From BJGV01 sp964013575 (lineage in GTDB: Bacteria; Pseudomonadota; Gammaproteobacteria; Burkholderiales; Nitrosomonadaceae): DNA of 64,000 nucleotides. The notes beneath the pieces were generated by a model. The model had not been told where the DNA came from and did no database searches. It was given only the letters and a program-made list of their open reading frames with translations. The translations under genes and the position numbers were made by a program. Location: contig CAXGWP010000006.1 in assembly GCA_964013575.1 (NCBI GenBank), positions 1 through 64,000 of the forward strand, read 5' to 3'. Shown here in pieces: positions 18,239-27,830 of this stretch; position 1 is the stretch's first letter; every line of letters begins with the position of its first letter.

Positions 18239-19624
18239 TTATTCCGGATTTCTTTCTGGAGGATTAAATTTATCTTTTCCTGCAATCCATACTAATACCA
18301 ATACTGGTAAACCGATTAATGCAGTACTAATAAAAAAATTTGTATAGCCATAATTCTCAACAAAGTTACCACTAAATCCAGCTATAAATTTTGGTAGTAT
18401 CAGCATGACTGAGCTAAATAGTGCATATTGTGTTGCAGAATATGCTGAATTAGTAAGCCCAGAAAGGTAGGCAATAAAGGCAGCAGTAGCAATTCCAGCT
18501 GAAAAGTTGTCTGCAGAGATGGTAAATATTAATCCTGTTACATCATGTCCTCTTCCAGTTAACCAAGCAAATAATAAATTAGTTGCTGAAGATAGCACCG
18601 CTCCTAGGAACAATGTACGCATAATTCCTATCTTTGCTGTTAGGATCCCGCCAATAGCTGCACCAACGATAGTCATAATGACACCATACACTTTAGCTAT
18701 AGTAGCTACTTCATTTTTTGTGTAGCCCATATCTACATAAAAAGGATTGCTCATAATTCCCATAACTACATCTGAGATACGGTAAATAGCTATTAATGAA
18801 AGGATTAATAATGCACGCTGGCCATGCCTAACAATAAAGTCACGAAATGGTGCTATTATTGCGCCATATAACCAGGATAATATTTGCGTTATTTGTTTAT
18901 TTAAGTTCCATTTTGTAATTATTTTTTTAGCATGAATTTCATTCTCGGAAATGAGTCGATTGATAGGTACTTCTGGTTCACGTATAAGGAGAGTAGTAAC
19001 TATACCTACTGTCATGCATGCAGCCATGAATAAATAAGCAATACACCAGGGCGAATAGTCATAAGTAGTTTCTGATGAATCAAACGCTGCTGCTATCCAT
19101 AGAACTCCGGCAGATGCTAGTATCATAGCTATACGGTAGCCAGCTTGGTAGGTTGCGGCCATTGCTCCTTGTAGTCTTGGTTCGACAGCTTCAATTCTAT
19201 AAGCATCAAGTACAATATCCTGTGTTGCAGATGCAAAAGCCACAGCTAAAGCAAAAAATACCATTTGCATGAGGTCGTAAGCTGGGTCTGTATTGGCCAT
19301 TCCAATTAATGCGATTGTAATGGTTATTTGTGACAGCAGCATCCACGCACGCCTTCTACCTAGCAATTTAGTTAGTAATGGTAATGATAAGCGATCAACT
19401 AGAGGGGACCATAGCCATTTAAATCCATATGCCAGACCAATCCAGCTAAAATGTCCTATAGTTGACCTGTCAATTCCTGATTCTCTTAACCAGTATGAGA
19501 GAGTTCCCAATATTAAAAGTAGTGGGAGTCCAGCTGAAAATCCAAGTGTAATCATTCCCAGCACTCTTGGATGACCATAAATACGGCATGCGTGTAGCCA
19601 TTCTATAAGGAAAGTAGGAATCAT
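18239..19624 (-). CDS. ampG: Muropeptide permease AmpG (MFS)
   Basis: Imports anhydromuropeptides from the periplasm for peptidoglycan recycling. The 461-residue protein has about 12-14 membrane segments. The N-terminal LGFSAGLPLLLILGTLSYWL and GLAYGFKWLWSPLVD regions are characteristic of AmpG. Its ATG overlaps the xthA stop by 4 bp, so the two are translationally coupled. The 3' end meets the end of metW head-on with no gap. Confidence 0.92.
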   Translation of the reverse strand: MIPTFLIEWLHACRIYGHPRVLGMITLGFSAGLPLLLILGTLSYWLRESGIDRSTIGHFSWIGLAYGFKWLWSPLVDRLSLPLLTKLLGRRRAWMLLSQITITIALIGMANTDPAYDLMQMVFFALAVAFASATQDIVLDAYRIEAVEPRLQGAMAATYQAGYRIAMILASAGVLWIAAAFDSSETTYDYSPWCIAYLFMAACMTVGIVTTLLIREPEVPINRLISENEIHAKKIITKWNLNKQITQILSWLYGAIIAPFRDFIVRHGQRALLILSLIAIYRISDVVMGIMSNPFYVDMGYTKNEVATIAKVYGVIMTIVGAAIGGILTAKIGIMRTLFLGAVLSSATNLLFAWLTGRGHDVTGLIFTISADNFSAGIATAAFIAYLSGLTNSAYSATQYALFSSVMLILPKFIAGFSGNFVENYGYTNFFISTALIGLPVLVLVWIAGKDKFNPPERNPE

Positions 19625-20394
19625 AATTTATAGTCGTAATCAATAATAAGAGGAGCATGATCAGAGAATCTTTCTGACTTGTAAATTGAAGCCTTTATTG
19701 CTTTATTTGCAATATTAGGTGTGCTTATTTGATAGTCAATACGCCAACCTACATTCTTATCCCATGCTTTTCCACGGTTTGACCAAAATGTATACTGGTC
19801 TGGTTCTTTATTAGTTTCCCTAAATACATCTACAAATTTTAATTTATTTAGTATTGTTGTTAGCCATGCACGTTCTTCTGGTAAAAATCCTGAATTTTTT
19901 TGATTAGATCTCCAGTTTCTTAGATCTATTTCTTTGTGAGCAATGTTCCAGTCGCCACAAATAATAATTTCTTTATTACTCTTAGCAAATTTTTTAAATA
20001 AGGGAAAAATTTTATTTAGAAAAAAAAATTTTTCTTTTTGACGATGCTCTCCGCTAGACCCAGAAGGGAAATAGATAGAGATTACGATAAGATTATTAAA
20101 ATCAGCATACAAATATCGCCCCTCATTATCAATCTTACTTATGCCTATGTTCTTAATAATTTTATTGGGCTTATATTTGGAGTATATACCTACTCCACTA
20201 TATCCTTTTCTTTTTGCACTATGGAAATACCCATAATAGTTATTAGGTGAAAGTATCTCTTTGTTAAGGTCAGGAATTTGAGCTTTCAGTTCCTGTACGC
20301 AGATAATGTCAGCTCCCTGTTTTTGTAGCCAGAGAAAGAAACCTTTCTTTGCAGCAGAACGTACACCATTTAGGTTAAGCGTTATAATTCGCAT
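19621..20394 (-). CDS. xthA: Exodeoxyribonuclease III
   Basis: AP endonuclease and 3'-5' exonuclease of base-excision repair. Motifs are LNLNGVRSA at the start, CVQELKAQ with the metal-binding Glu, GDWNIAH, and FSDHAPLI with the catalytic Asp-His near the end. I use the ATG at 20394 (257 residues), which follows AAGGAAAT. A longer frame from 20493 adds a non-conserved segment over pyrE. The gene is divergent from pyrE with 22 bases between start codons. Confidence 0.93.
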   Translation of the reverse strand: MRIITLNLNGVRSAAKKGFFLWLQKQGADIICVQELKAQIPDLNKEILSPNNYYGYFHSAKRKGYSGVGIYSKYKPNKIIKNIGISKIDNEGRYLYADFNNLIVISIYFPSGSSGEHRQKEKFFFLNKIFPLFKKFAKSNKEIIICGDWNIAHKEIDLRNWRSNQKNSGFLPEERAWLTTILNKLKFVDVFRETNKEPDQYTFWSNRGKAWDKNVGWRIDYQISTPNIANKAIKASIYKSERFSDHAPLIIDYDYKL

Positions 20395-20416
20395 ATTTCC
20401 TTTTTTAATAATTATT

Positions 20417-21064
20417 ATGAATGATTTTAAGCAAGAATTTATCAAGTTTGCAATTAGTAAAGATATCTTGCGTTTTGGTGAATTCAAGACCAAAGCGGGT
20501 AGATTATCTCCTTATTTCTTTAATGCAGGTTTATTTAATGATGGTGATTCTCTGCATAAGATTGGACAATTTTACGCGAAAGCCATTCTTGACGCACAGC
20601 TTCCTTTTGATATGCTTTTTGGTCCCGCATATAAAGGTATTCCTTTAGTTAGTGCTATTTCTATTAGTCTTTCTGAAATTGGGAATAACTATCCATTTTG
20701 TTTTAATAGGAAAGAAGTAAAAGATCATGGTGAGAAGGGTAGTTTAATAGGAGCACCTCTTTCTGGTGATATTTTAATAATTGATGATGTAATTTCGGCA
20801 GGAACTTCAATACGAGAGTCTGTAGATCTTATTAGTATGGCTAGTGCCAGACCTTGTGGTGTGGTAGTTTCGCTTGATCGAATGGAACGGGGAGAAAATG
20901 GCCTATCAGCAATTCAAGAAATTCAAAATATATATAATATTCCAGTTATTAGTATTATTAATTTAGATGATTTAATAAATTATATGCGGATTAAAGATAA
21001 TTTAGCATTTAATTTGAAAGCTGTAGAAAATTACCGCTCTCAGTATGGAATCAAAGTAAATTAG
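20417..21064 (+). CDS. pyrE: Orotate phosphoribosyltransferase
   Basis: Converts orotate and PRPP to OMP in pyrimidine synthesis. The PRPP-binding motif DILIIDDVISAGTSI is present in the second half, and FGPAYKGIPL forms the substrate loop region. With the ATG at 20417 the protein is 215 residues, the usual length (MNDFKQEFIKFA at the N-terminus). No Shine-Dalgarno is evident. Because xthA starts 22 bases away on the other strand, the pyrE promoter should lie inside the xthA coding sequence. Confidence 0.95.
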   Translation: MNDFKQEFIKFAISKDILRFGEFKTKAGRLSPYFFNAGLFNDGDSLHKIGQFYAKAILDAQLPFDMLFGPAYKGIPLVSAISISLSEIGNNYPFCFNRKEVKDHGEKGSLIGAPLSGDILIIDDVISAGTSIRESVDLISMASARPCGVVVSLDRMERGENGLSAIQEIQNIYNIPVISIINLDDLINYMRIKDNLAFNLKAVENYRSQYGIKVN

Positions 21065-21107
21065 ATGAACGTTATTATTTAAATAGTATATTCTTACTGA
21101 AAGAGAA

Positions 21108-22418
21108 TTAGTCGAATGGATGTCGTAATACAATAGTTTCTTCTCTGCCTGGCCCGGTTGATACCATATCTACTGAGACTTCACATATTGACTCGATACG
21201 TTTAAGATAATTTTGCGCTAATGCTGGTAGCTGATTAAAACTCTTAACACCTACAGTACTTTCTTTCCATCCTTCCATTTCTTCATATATAGGTTCACAA
21301 TTAGCTAATTCATATGCACCTATTGGTAAGACATCGTTTTTTTCTATTTCTTTATTTATTTTCTTGTTAAATTTATAGCCTATACCTATCTTTAATGTTT
21401 TTATTCCATCTAAAACATCAAGTTTTGTTATACATAATCCAGAGATACCATTTGTTTGAATGGCTCTTTTCATTGCTACAGCATCAAACCAACCACAGCG
21501 GCGTGGACGACCAGTTGTTGCGCCAAACTCATTTCCACATTTTGCAAGGTATCTCCCAATATTATCATTTAATTCTGTAGGAAAAGGTCCGGCACCAACT
21601 CTTGTAGTATAGGCTTTAGTAATACCTAAAATATAATGTAATTTTTGTGGGCCAACTCCACTACCAGTTGTTGCGGCTCCAGCAATGCAGTTACTTGAAG
21701 TAACATAAGGATAGGTACCATGGTCTATATCAAGCATGGTTCCTTGGGCTCCTTCAAATAAAAGATTATTACCTTCTTTATTAGCTTTATATAAGCGTTG
21801 TGATACATCAGTTACTACCGGTTTAATGCGTTCTGCTAGAGATAGCATATCATCAAGAGTTTTCTGTAAGCATACAGTTGGTGAGTGAAAGTAATTTTTT
21901 AGTAAGAAGTTATGATATGCTAAAATTTCCTCAAGTTTAGTAGCAAAATAATGTTGATTAAATAGATCTTGTATACGTAATGCTCTTCTTGCAGCTTTAT
22001 CTTCATAGACAGGCCCTATTCCTCTTCCAGTAGTACCAATTTTATTGGTACCCATAGCTTCCTCTTTAGTCTTATCAAGTTCAATATGACTAGGTAGAAT
22101 GAGTGGACAGGCCTTACTAATATATAGTCTTTCCATTACATTAACTTCTGCCTGTTCTAGCATATCAACCTCTTCAAATAGTGCTTTTAGAGATATTACA
22201 ACGCCATTTCCAATGTAGCAGTTAACATTATCACGTAAGATTCCAGATGGTATTAGATGTAAAACGGTTTTTTTGCTGCCAATTACTAGCGTGTGACCAG
22301 CATTGTGTCCTCCCTGGAAGCGAACAACTCCTTGTGCATGATCTGTTAACCAGTCAACAATTTTTCCTTTTCCTTCATCGCCCCATTGGGTGCCAACTAC
22401 TACAATGTTCTTAGTCAT
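21108..22418 (-). CDS. purA: Adenylosuccinate synthetase
   Basis: Joins IMP and aspartate with GTP in AMP synthesis. The N-terminus carries GTQWGDEGKGKIVDWL with the catalytic Asp and the GTP loop. GHNAGHT, TTGRGIGPVYEDK and TGRPRRCGWFD follow in order. Length 436 is standard. It is the last gene of the hfq-hflX-hflK-hflC-DUF2065-hisZ-purA run, 104 bp after hisZ, an order common in betaproteobacteria. Confidence 0.97.
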   Translation of the reverse strand: MTKNIVVVGTQWGDEGKGKIVDWLTDHAQGVVRFQGGHNAGHTLVIGSKKTVLHLIPSGILRDNVNCYIGNGVVISLKALFEEVDMLEQAEVNVMERLYISKACPLILPSHIELDKTKEEAMGTNKIGTTGRGIGPVYEDKAARRALRIQDLFNQHYFATKLEEILAYHNFLLKNYFHSPTVCLQKTLDDMLSLAERIKPVVTDVSQRLYKANKEGNNLLFEGAQGTMLDIDHGTYPYVTSSNCIAGAATTGSGVGPQKLHYILGITKAYTTRVGAGPFPTELNDNIGRYLAKCGNEFGATTGRPRRCGWFDAVAMKRAIQTNGISGLCITKLDVLDGIKTLKIGIGYKFNKKINKEIEKNDVLPIGAYELANCEPIYEEMEGWKESTVGVKSFNQLPALAQNYLKRIESICEVSVDMVSTGPGREETIVLRHPFD

Positions 22419-22522
22419 ATAATTATGTATTAAGATTTTTCTATTAGGTTAGGGGGTCTATACTATAATTCTTAAGAAAAATTTTTCTGCTAGTAAGTAT
22501 ATGAAAAAAATGGATTATACAA

Positions 22523-23695
22523 TTATATAGTTGCAATTTTCCATACTTTATTCTTTAGTATTAGTTTCTTGTCACAGTTATACGTGTCTTTATTCTTACT
22601 TTGCCTTGGCAACTTTACCACTACAATTTTCCCTTGCTTGCGTAGCTGTGCTATTTTCTTATCAAGTAATTTGTCATTTTTTCTGTATGGAGCTAAAATT
22701 CCTTTAGGATATGGATAAGGTTGTTGATTTAATTTTGATAATTCTCGTAAATCAATACTAAATCCTGTAGCTGGTCGGGCTCGTCCAAATGCTTTCCCAA
22801 TTTCATCATAACGCCCACCTAGTGAAATAGCATTAGGGTGATTTTTAGTATATGCTGAAAATACTATACCAGTATGGTAATGATAGCCCCGTAAATCTGA
22901 TAGATCGAATGCTAAAGAGCATTCTGTTGATTTGAATTCTTTTGCTACTGTTTCTAATTCATCTAGCGCTTTTATAATTTCTGGATGATTAGGTAGGATA
23001 TTTCGAGCTTGCGTCAATATTTTTTTATCTCCATATAATTTTGGTAATAACATTAAAGCTTGACCTACCTTATTTCTAATGCCTTTATTGAACCCTGAGC
23101 AGAGAGTCTTTAAAGATGGAATATCCTTTGCTTGGAGTGCATTAAATAAATCTATTTCTAAGTTTTCTGGGATTTTTGCTGCTCTTACAAGGCCTCTAAA
23201 TACAGCAACATGACCAAGATCTAAATGAATTTTATCTATTCTAAACATTGCTAGAATCTGCAGCATCAGGCGTTGAATTTCTAAATCACTTTCTAATCCA
23301 ATATGTCCATATAGTTCAGCACCGATTTGAAACGGTTCACGAGTACCGGCTATTCCTGTTGGTATGGTATGTAGTACGCTACCTGCATAGCATAAACGGG
23401 TGATACCATTACAATTTAATAAGTGAGCATCAATACGTGCGGTTTGTGGAGTTATATCTGGACGTAGACCTATCATTCTTCCACTCAATTGATCGACCAT
23501 TTTGAACATACGTAAATTCATATCACTACCGCTACCAGAAGTAAGAGATTCAACAAATTCTAGCATTGGAGGCACTACTAGTTGATAACCATGCACTACT
23601 AGCAAATCTAGAATCTGTCTTCGCATTGATTCGATACGTTGTGCTTCTGTAGGCAGGATATCTTCAATGTATTCGGGAAGGACCCAATTACGCAT
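22523..23695 (-). CDS. hisZ: ATP phosphoribosyltransferase regulatory subunit
   Basis: A HisRS-like protein lacking tRNA charging that binds the short-form HisG and controls the first step of histidine synthesis. The class II synthetase-type core shows GLRPDITPQTARID near the N-terminus and a C-terminal GGRYDEIGKAFGR segment. The N-terminal WVLPEYIEDILP is typical of HisZ. Length 390 suits HisZ rather than HisS. hisG is not in this window. The gene lies between the DUF2065 gene and purA. Confidence 0.94.
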   Translation of the reverse strand: MRNWVLPEYIEDILPTEAQRIESMRRQILDLLVVHGYQLVVPPMLEFVESLTSGSGSDMNLRMFKMVDQLSGRMIGLRPDITPQTARIDAHLLNCNGITRLCYAGSVLHTIPTGIAGTREPFQIGAELYGHIGLESDLEIQRLMLQILAMFRIDKIHLDLGHVAVFRGLVRAAKIPENLEIDLFNALQAKDIPSLKTLCSGFNKGIRNKVGQALMLLPKLYGDKKILTQARNILPNHPEIIKALDELETVAKEFKSTECSLAFDLSDLRGYHYHTGIVFSAYTKNHPNAISLGGRYDEIGKAFGRARPATGFSIDLRELSKLNQQPYPYPKGILAPYRKNDKLLDKKIAQLRKQGKIVVVKLPRQSKNKDTYNCDKKLILKNKVWKIATI

Positions 23696-23741
23696 ATTTA
23701 TTATTTAGAAATTTTTAATTTAGAAACGAAAAGATATGAGT

Positions 23742-23927
23742 TTATTTAACAAGGTATAGCATTATTAAGCCTAGTAGCATAGAAGTCAGGCCTATAAAAC
23801 GAACCTGATTATCAGCAGCCTCAGTTAGTTTTTTGAAAGCGTCACGCCAAATGCTGGGAAATAAAAATGGCAGCATTCCTTCTAATACTAACATCAATGC
23901 AAATGCAATTAGCAAAGTTTCCCACAT
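23742..23927 (-). CDS. DUF2065 small membrane protein
   Basis: A 61-residue protein with two predicted membrane helices (about residues 4-22 and 44-60). The segment EGMLPFLFP followed by a W-R-x-A-F motif is the hallmark of the DUF2065 (YjeT-like) family. Its function is unknown. It sits between hflC and hisZ, the usual place for this family in betaproteobacteria and close to HflKC in other proteobacteria, which hints at a link to the FtsH-HflKC complex; that is inference. Confidence 0.85.
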   Translation of the reverse strand: MWETLLIAFALMLVLEGMLPFLFPSIWRDAFKKLTEAADNQVRFIGLTSMLLGLIMLYLVK

Positions 23928-24061
23928 ATTTCTAATAGCTCCAATAGTATATTTTTATATTGAAGCTTTTAAAAAATTCGTTGCTAATTGTAACTATAAT
24001 AAAAGGCACAAATGAATACAGTAATTTTAATTAATGGTTAATAAATTAAAGAATCTGTTTT

Positions 24062-24928
24062 TTATTGCTTCTTTGAGTTCTTTAAGTATTTAAAAAATTC
24101 AGTATTGGGTTCAAGTACCATTATATCATTCTTGTTCTGGAAGCTTTGTCTATAAGCTTCCAAGCTGCGATAGAAAGAATAAAATTCTGGGTTCTTTTTG
24201 AATGCCTCAGCATATATTTTTGTGGCTTTAGCATCTCCTTCACCCTTAATTATTTGTGCATCCCGGTATGCTTTAGCCATAATTACTTCTCGCTGTCGAT
24301 CAGCATTAGAGCGAATTTTTTCAGATTCCGCAAAACCAGTTGATCTTAATTCATTAGCCACACGTTTTCTTTCTGCCTCCATTCTCCTATAGACTGATTC
24401 GCTTACTTCTTGTGGCAAATCAACTCTTTTTAGGCGAACATCCACCACCTCTACACCAATATTACGGGCATCAACATCAGCTTTTTGGCGCATTATCTCC
24501 ATAATTTTATCACGCTGTCCAGAAACTACTTCATGTACTGTACGGTTACCAAACTCATCACGTAAGCTTGAATTTACAGTTTGTGCTAGACGAACTCTAG
24601 CTAATGCTTCATCACCTTGTACACTAATGTAATATTGTTTTACATCAACGATACGCCACTTAACAAATAAATCTACTAATACATTCTTTTTCTCAGATGT
24701 GATAAACCGCTCAGGTTCTTCAGAATCCATAGTTAAGATACGTGAATCAAAAAAGCGTACATTCTGGACTATAGGGATTTTGAAATATAATCCTGGGGAT
24801 GTTTTTACAGACACAACTTCCCCTAGCTGAAAGACGATTGCCCTTTGACGTTGATCAACAATATATAGTGAAGAACTTATAAGAAGGAATAAAACAACAA
24901 TAATAGCTAATAATGTTTGGCTTTTCAT
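24062..24928 (-). CDS. hflC: Modulator of FtsH protease HflC
   Basis: Stomatin/prohibitin-family inner-membrane protein. With HflK it forms the cage that encloses and modulates the FtsH protease. One N-terminal membrane helix (residues 5-24) precedes the SPFH domain, where VDQRQRAIVFQLGEVV is typical, and a long charged coiled coil rich in Arg, Glu and Ala. Length 288 is normal. The ATG abuts the hflK stop codon with no intervening base. Confidence 0.95.
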   Translation of the reverse strand: MKSQTLLAIIVVLFLLISSSLYIVDQRQRAIVFQLGEVVSVKTSPGLYFKIPIVQNVRFFDSRILTMDSEEPERFITSEKKNVLVDLFVKWRIVDVKQYYISVQGDEALARVRLAQTVNSSLRDEFGNRTVHEVVSGQRDKIMEIMRQKADVDARNIGVEVVDVRLKRVDLPQEVSESVYRRMEAERKRVANELRSTGFAESEKIRSNADRQREVIMAKAYRDAQIIKGEGDAKATKIYAEAFKKNPEFYSFYRSLEAYRQSFQNKNDIMVLEPNTEFFKYLKNSKKQ

Positions 24929-26152
24929 TTATCTTGACTCCCGTTCGCGAATTCGAAATGCTTCACGAGAACGCTGTGTGCGCGTAGCCCTAGGTTCTGG
25001 TAGGGCTTCTGGTTGAGGAGAGGCAGCTGCTGTAGTAGCAGCTGGGGTTGCTGGAGTAGTTTTTGATGTAGTGGAGCTTTTGTCTATTATTTTATCGAGT
25101 GGCAAATACATTAGATTGTTACTGCTTTTTGAATCTACTAGTACCTTGTTTGATTTTGTTAATACCTCTTGCATCATATCAAGGTAAAGGCGATCACGAG
25201 TTACACTAGGTGCTTTATTATATTCAACTAATATTTGCTCAAATCGGTTAGCATCACCAGTAGAATTTTCAATTACTCGTTGTTTGTACCCCTCAGATTC
25301 TTCCATTAAGCGGGCTGCATTACCTTTTGCTTTTGGGATAACATCGTTAGCATAGGCTTCCCCTTCATTCTTTTGCCTTTCTTTATCCTGCCCTGCTTTT
25401 ACTGCATCATCAAATGCTGCTTGAACTTGCTCTGGCGGCTGAGCATTTTGCATAGTAACTTTGCTTATAGCAATTCCTATTTTGTAGTGATCAAGAAGTC
25501 CTTGCATTAAAGCTGTTGCTTTTGCTGCAACGTCTTCACGTCCTTCATATAGAACATAGTCCATGCTACTTTTTCCAATAACTTCACGAATAGATGATTC
25601 TGCGGCTTGTAGTACAGCCTCATCTGGATTACGGTTATTGAATAGGTATTCTTGAGGACTTTTAAGTATATATTGCACAGCAAATTGGATATCAATTATA
25701 TTTTCATCATCAGTTAACATTAATGATTCTTTCAGCACTTTACTAGATACATTATTACGGTATCCAATTTCAATTGTTCTTACTTGACTTACATTAACTA
25801 ATTCAACCGTTTCAGCTGGATAAGGTAAATGCCAGCTTAAACCTGCTGGAGTTGTTTCACTATATTGGCCGAAACGTAGAACTACACCTCGTTGACCTTC
25901 ATTAACAATGTAAAATCCGCTAGCTATCCATAATAACAGAAGGATAACAAGGAGAACGCCAACACTTAAACTACCACTAAGCCGTTTAAAGTTGTCGCCA
26001 CCACCTCCATTTTTGCCTTCATCGTTACTAGGACGTTTTGTGCGTCCGCCAAAAAGATCATTAAGCTTCTTGTTAACGTTTCGTAGCATTTCATCTAGAT
26101 CGGGAGGCCCAGATCCATTATTTTTTTTCCCCCACTGCGGGTCATTTCCCAT
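24929..26152 (-). CDS. hflK: Modulator of FtsH protease HflK
   Basis: Partner of HflC in the FtsH-modulating complex. The N-terminus is Gly-, Asn- and Pro-rich with DPQWGKK and PDLDEMLRN. A single membrane helix lies near residues 62-83, the SPFH domain follows with GFYIVNEGQRGVVLRFG, then a coiled coil, and a Thr/Ala/Pro-rich tail. Length 407 is typical. The gene follows hflX by about 93 bp and is immediately followed by hflC. Confidence 0.96.
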   Translation of the reverse strand: MGNDPQWGKKNNGSGPPDLDEMLRNVNKKLNDLFGGRTKRPSNDEGKNGGGGDNFKRLSGSLSVGVLLVILLLLWIASGFYIVNEGQRGVVLRFGQYSETTPAGLSWHLPYPAETVELVNVSQVRTIEIGYRNNVSSKVLKESLMLTDDENIIDIQFAVQYILKSPQEYLFNNRNPDEAVLQAAESSIREVIGKSSMDYVLYEGREDVAAKATALMQGLLDHYKIGIAISKVTMQNAQPPEQVQAAFDDAVKAGQDKERQKNEGEAYANDVIPKAKGNAARLMEESEGYKQRVIENSTGDANRFEQILVEYNKAPSVTRDRLYLDMMQEVLTKSNKVLVDSKSSNNLMYLPLDKIIDKSSTTSKTTPATPAATTAAASPQPEALPEPRATRTQRSREAFRIRERESR

Positions 26153-26245
26153 AATGTTATTTATTCCAATTTATTGTATTAATTAGTTTCGACGTATGAG
26201 TAGCCTAGTAAGTTCCATATAGATTACATACAATATTTTATATCT

Positions 26246-27436
26246 TTAATTGGTTATAGTACGCTTATCACCTAATGTTTTAATTTGAGGTAATATTTTA
26301 CACCATTGTGGTGTGTCTTGTTTAATTGCTTCAGTTAGTGCTAGTTTAATAAAATTAATTCCTTCACCAGTTTTTGCGCTTAAGCGAATTAATTCTATCC
26401 TACCATACTTGTTACGTCGATACCCAGACGTTCCTATCGATGAATCTGCTAAGTCAATTTTATTTAATATTAATATTTGTGGAACTGTATCAGCACCAAT
26501 TTCCTGTAATACTTTATTTACTTCTTCAATTTGCTCATCTCGATTAGTACTGCTTGCATCTACTACATGAAGTAATATATTTGATTGTACAGTTTCTTCT
26601 AATGTTGCCTTAAATGCGGCAATTAGTGTATGTGGTAATTCACGAATAAATCCTACAGTGTCAGAGATAACCAATGGCCCATACTCTGGAATATAAAGTT
26701 TACGAGTAGTTGCGTCTAATGTTGCAAAAAGTTTGTTTGCAGCATATGTTTTTTTTCTAGTAAGGCAATTAAATAAGGTAGATTTACCTACATTTGTATA
26801 ACCAATGATAGAAACTGAAATGACTTGGGCTCGTTTTCTGGTGCGTCTTTGAATATTTCTTCTAGACTGTAGCTTTATAAGCTTCTCTTTTAATAATTTA
26901 ACTCTTTTTCCTAGTAATCTTCGGTCTGTTTCAAGTTGAGTTTCCCCTGGCCCACGTAAACCTATACCACCTTTTTGTCGTTCTAAATGAGTCCATCCAC
27001 GTACTAAGTGAGTAGATAAATATTGAAGTTGGGCCAATTCAACTTGAAGTTTTCCTTCATGGCTTTTGGCTCGTTGAGCAAATATATCTAAAATTAGGCT
27101 AGTACGGTCTATTACACGACAATTCAGGTACATCCCTAGATTTCGTTGTTGAGTAGGGGACAGTTCATTATTAAATATTACTAATTGGGCACCAGTTCTC
27201 CTTAGTGTTTCTGCAATCTCATTTACTTTTCCTTTACTTGCATAAGTTGCAGGGTTAGGTTTATGGTTTTTGCTTTTAACCTCTGCAAGGATTGTAAGTT
27301 TATCGCTTATTGCTAGTTGTTTTAATTCTTCTAAGTCTTCTGAATATTTATTGTCACCAATATTTAAGCTAACAAGAATAGTACTATTTTTTCTATTTCC
27401 AGAATTAGTTGAATTACTGGGAATATTATCAGGCAT
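26246..27436 (-). CDS. hflX: Ribosome-associated GTPase HflX
   Basis: OBG-HflX superfamily GTPase that splits stalled ribosomes. The N-terminal HflX domain contains ATYASKGKVNEI and the glycine-rich GGIGLRGPGETQLETD linker. G-motifs follow: GYTNVGKST at residues 212-220, DTVGFIRELP and NKID. I set the start at the ATG at 27436 (396 residues), overlapping the end of hfq by 8 bases, which suggests translational coupling; the longer frame runs further into hfq and has no ribosome site. Confidence 0.94.
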   Translation of the reverse strand: MPDNIPSNSTNSGNRKNSTILVSLNIGDNKYSEDLEELKQLAISDKLTILAEVKSKNHKPNPATYASKGKVNEIAETLRRTGAQLVIFNNELSPTQQRNLGMYLNCRVIDRTSLILDIFAQRAKSHEGKLQVELAQLQYLSTHLVRGWTHLERQKGGIGLRGPGETQLETDRRLLGKRVKLLKEKLIKLQSRRNIQRRTRKRAQVISVSIIGYTNVGKSTLFNCLTRKKTYAANKLFATLDATTRKLYIPEYGPLVISDTVGFIRELPHTLIAAFKATLEETVQSNILLHVVDASSTNRDEQIEEVNKVLQEIGADTVPQILILNKIDLADSSIGTSGYRRNKYGRIELIRLSAKTGEGINFIKLALTEAIKQDTPQWCKILPQIKTLGDKRTITN

Positions 27437-27680
27437 CAGAATCAAACATATTTGGAATCTCAAATTCAGCAGAGAAAGTTTTAGTTGGGACAACAGTAGA
27501 GATAGCGTGCTTATATACCATTTGTGTCACAGTATTCTTTAGAAGTATTACATATTGATCAAATGATTCAATTTGACCTTGTAGTTTGATTCCGTTTACT
27601 AAATAAATTGATACCGGGATATGTTCTTTTCGTAGGGCATTTAAAAATGGATCTTGTAAGAGTTGTCCTTTAACTGTCAT
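27429..27680 (-). CDS. hfq: RNA chaperone Hfq
   Basis: Hexameric Sm-like protein that pairs small RNAs with mRNAs. The Sm1 and Sm2 regions are complete, with LQDPFLNALRKEHIPVSIYL and the conserved YKHAIST motif near residues 56-62. Length 83 includes only a short C-terminal tail. The ATG follows AAGGAGACTCCA. It heads the hfq-hflX-hflK-hflC operon. The 150 bases upstream to the rppH stop are AT-rich and presumably hold the promoter. Confidence 0.97.
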   Translation of the reverse strand: MTVKGQLLQDPFLNALRKEHIPVSIYLVNGIKLQGQIESFDQYVILLKNTVTQMVYKHAISTVVPTKTFSAEFEIPNMFDSDA

Positions 27681-27830
27681 TGGAGTCTCCTTATTTTAAT
27701 TATTAAGATTTAACTTTACTTTTTTTAGTAAATCTACAATTATAAAATTGGTGGAAATATAATATATTTTAAATTAAGAGTTGTACAAAATAGATTAAAA
27801 AAATTTTTAATTAGTGCTCTATTTATGATT

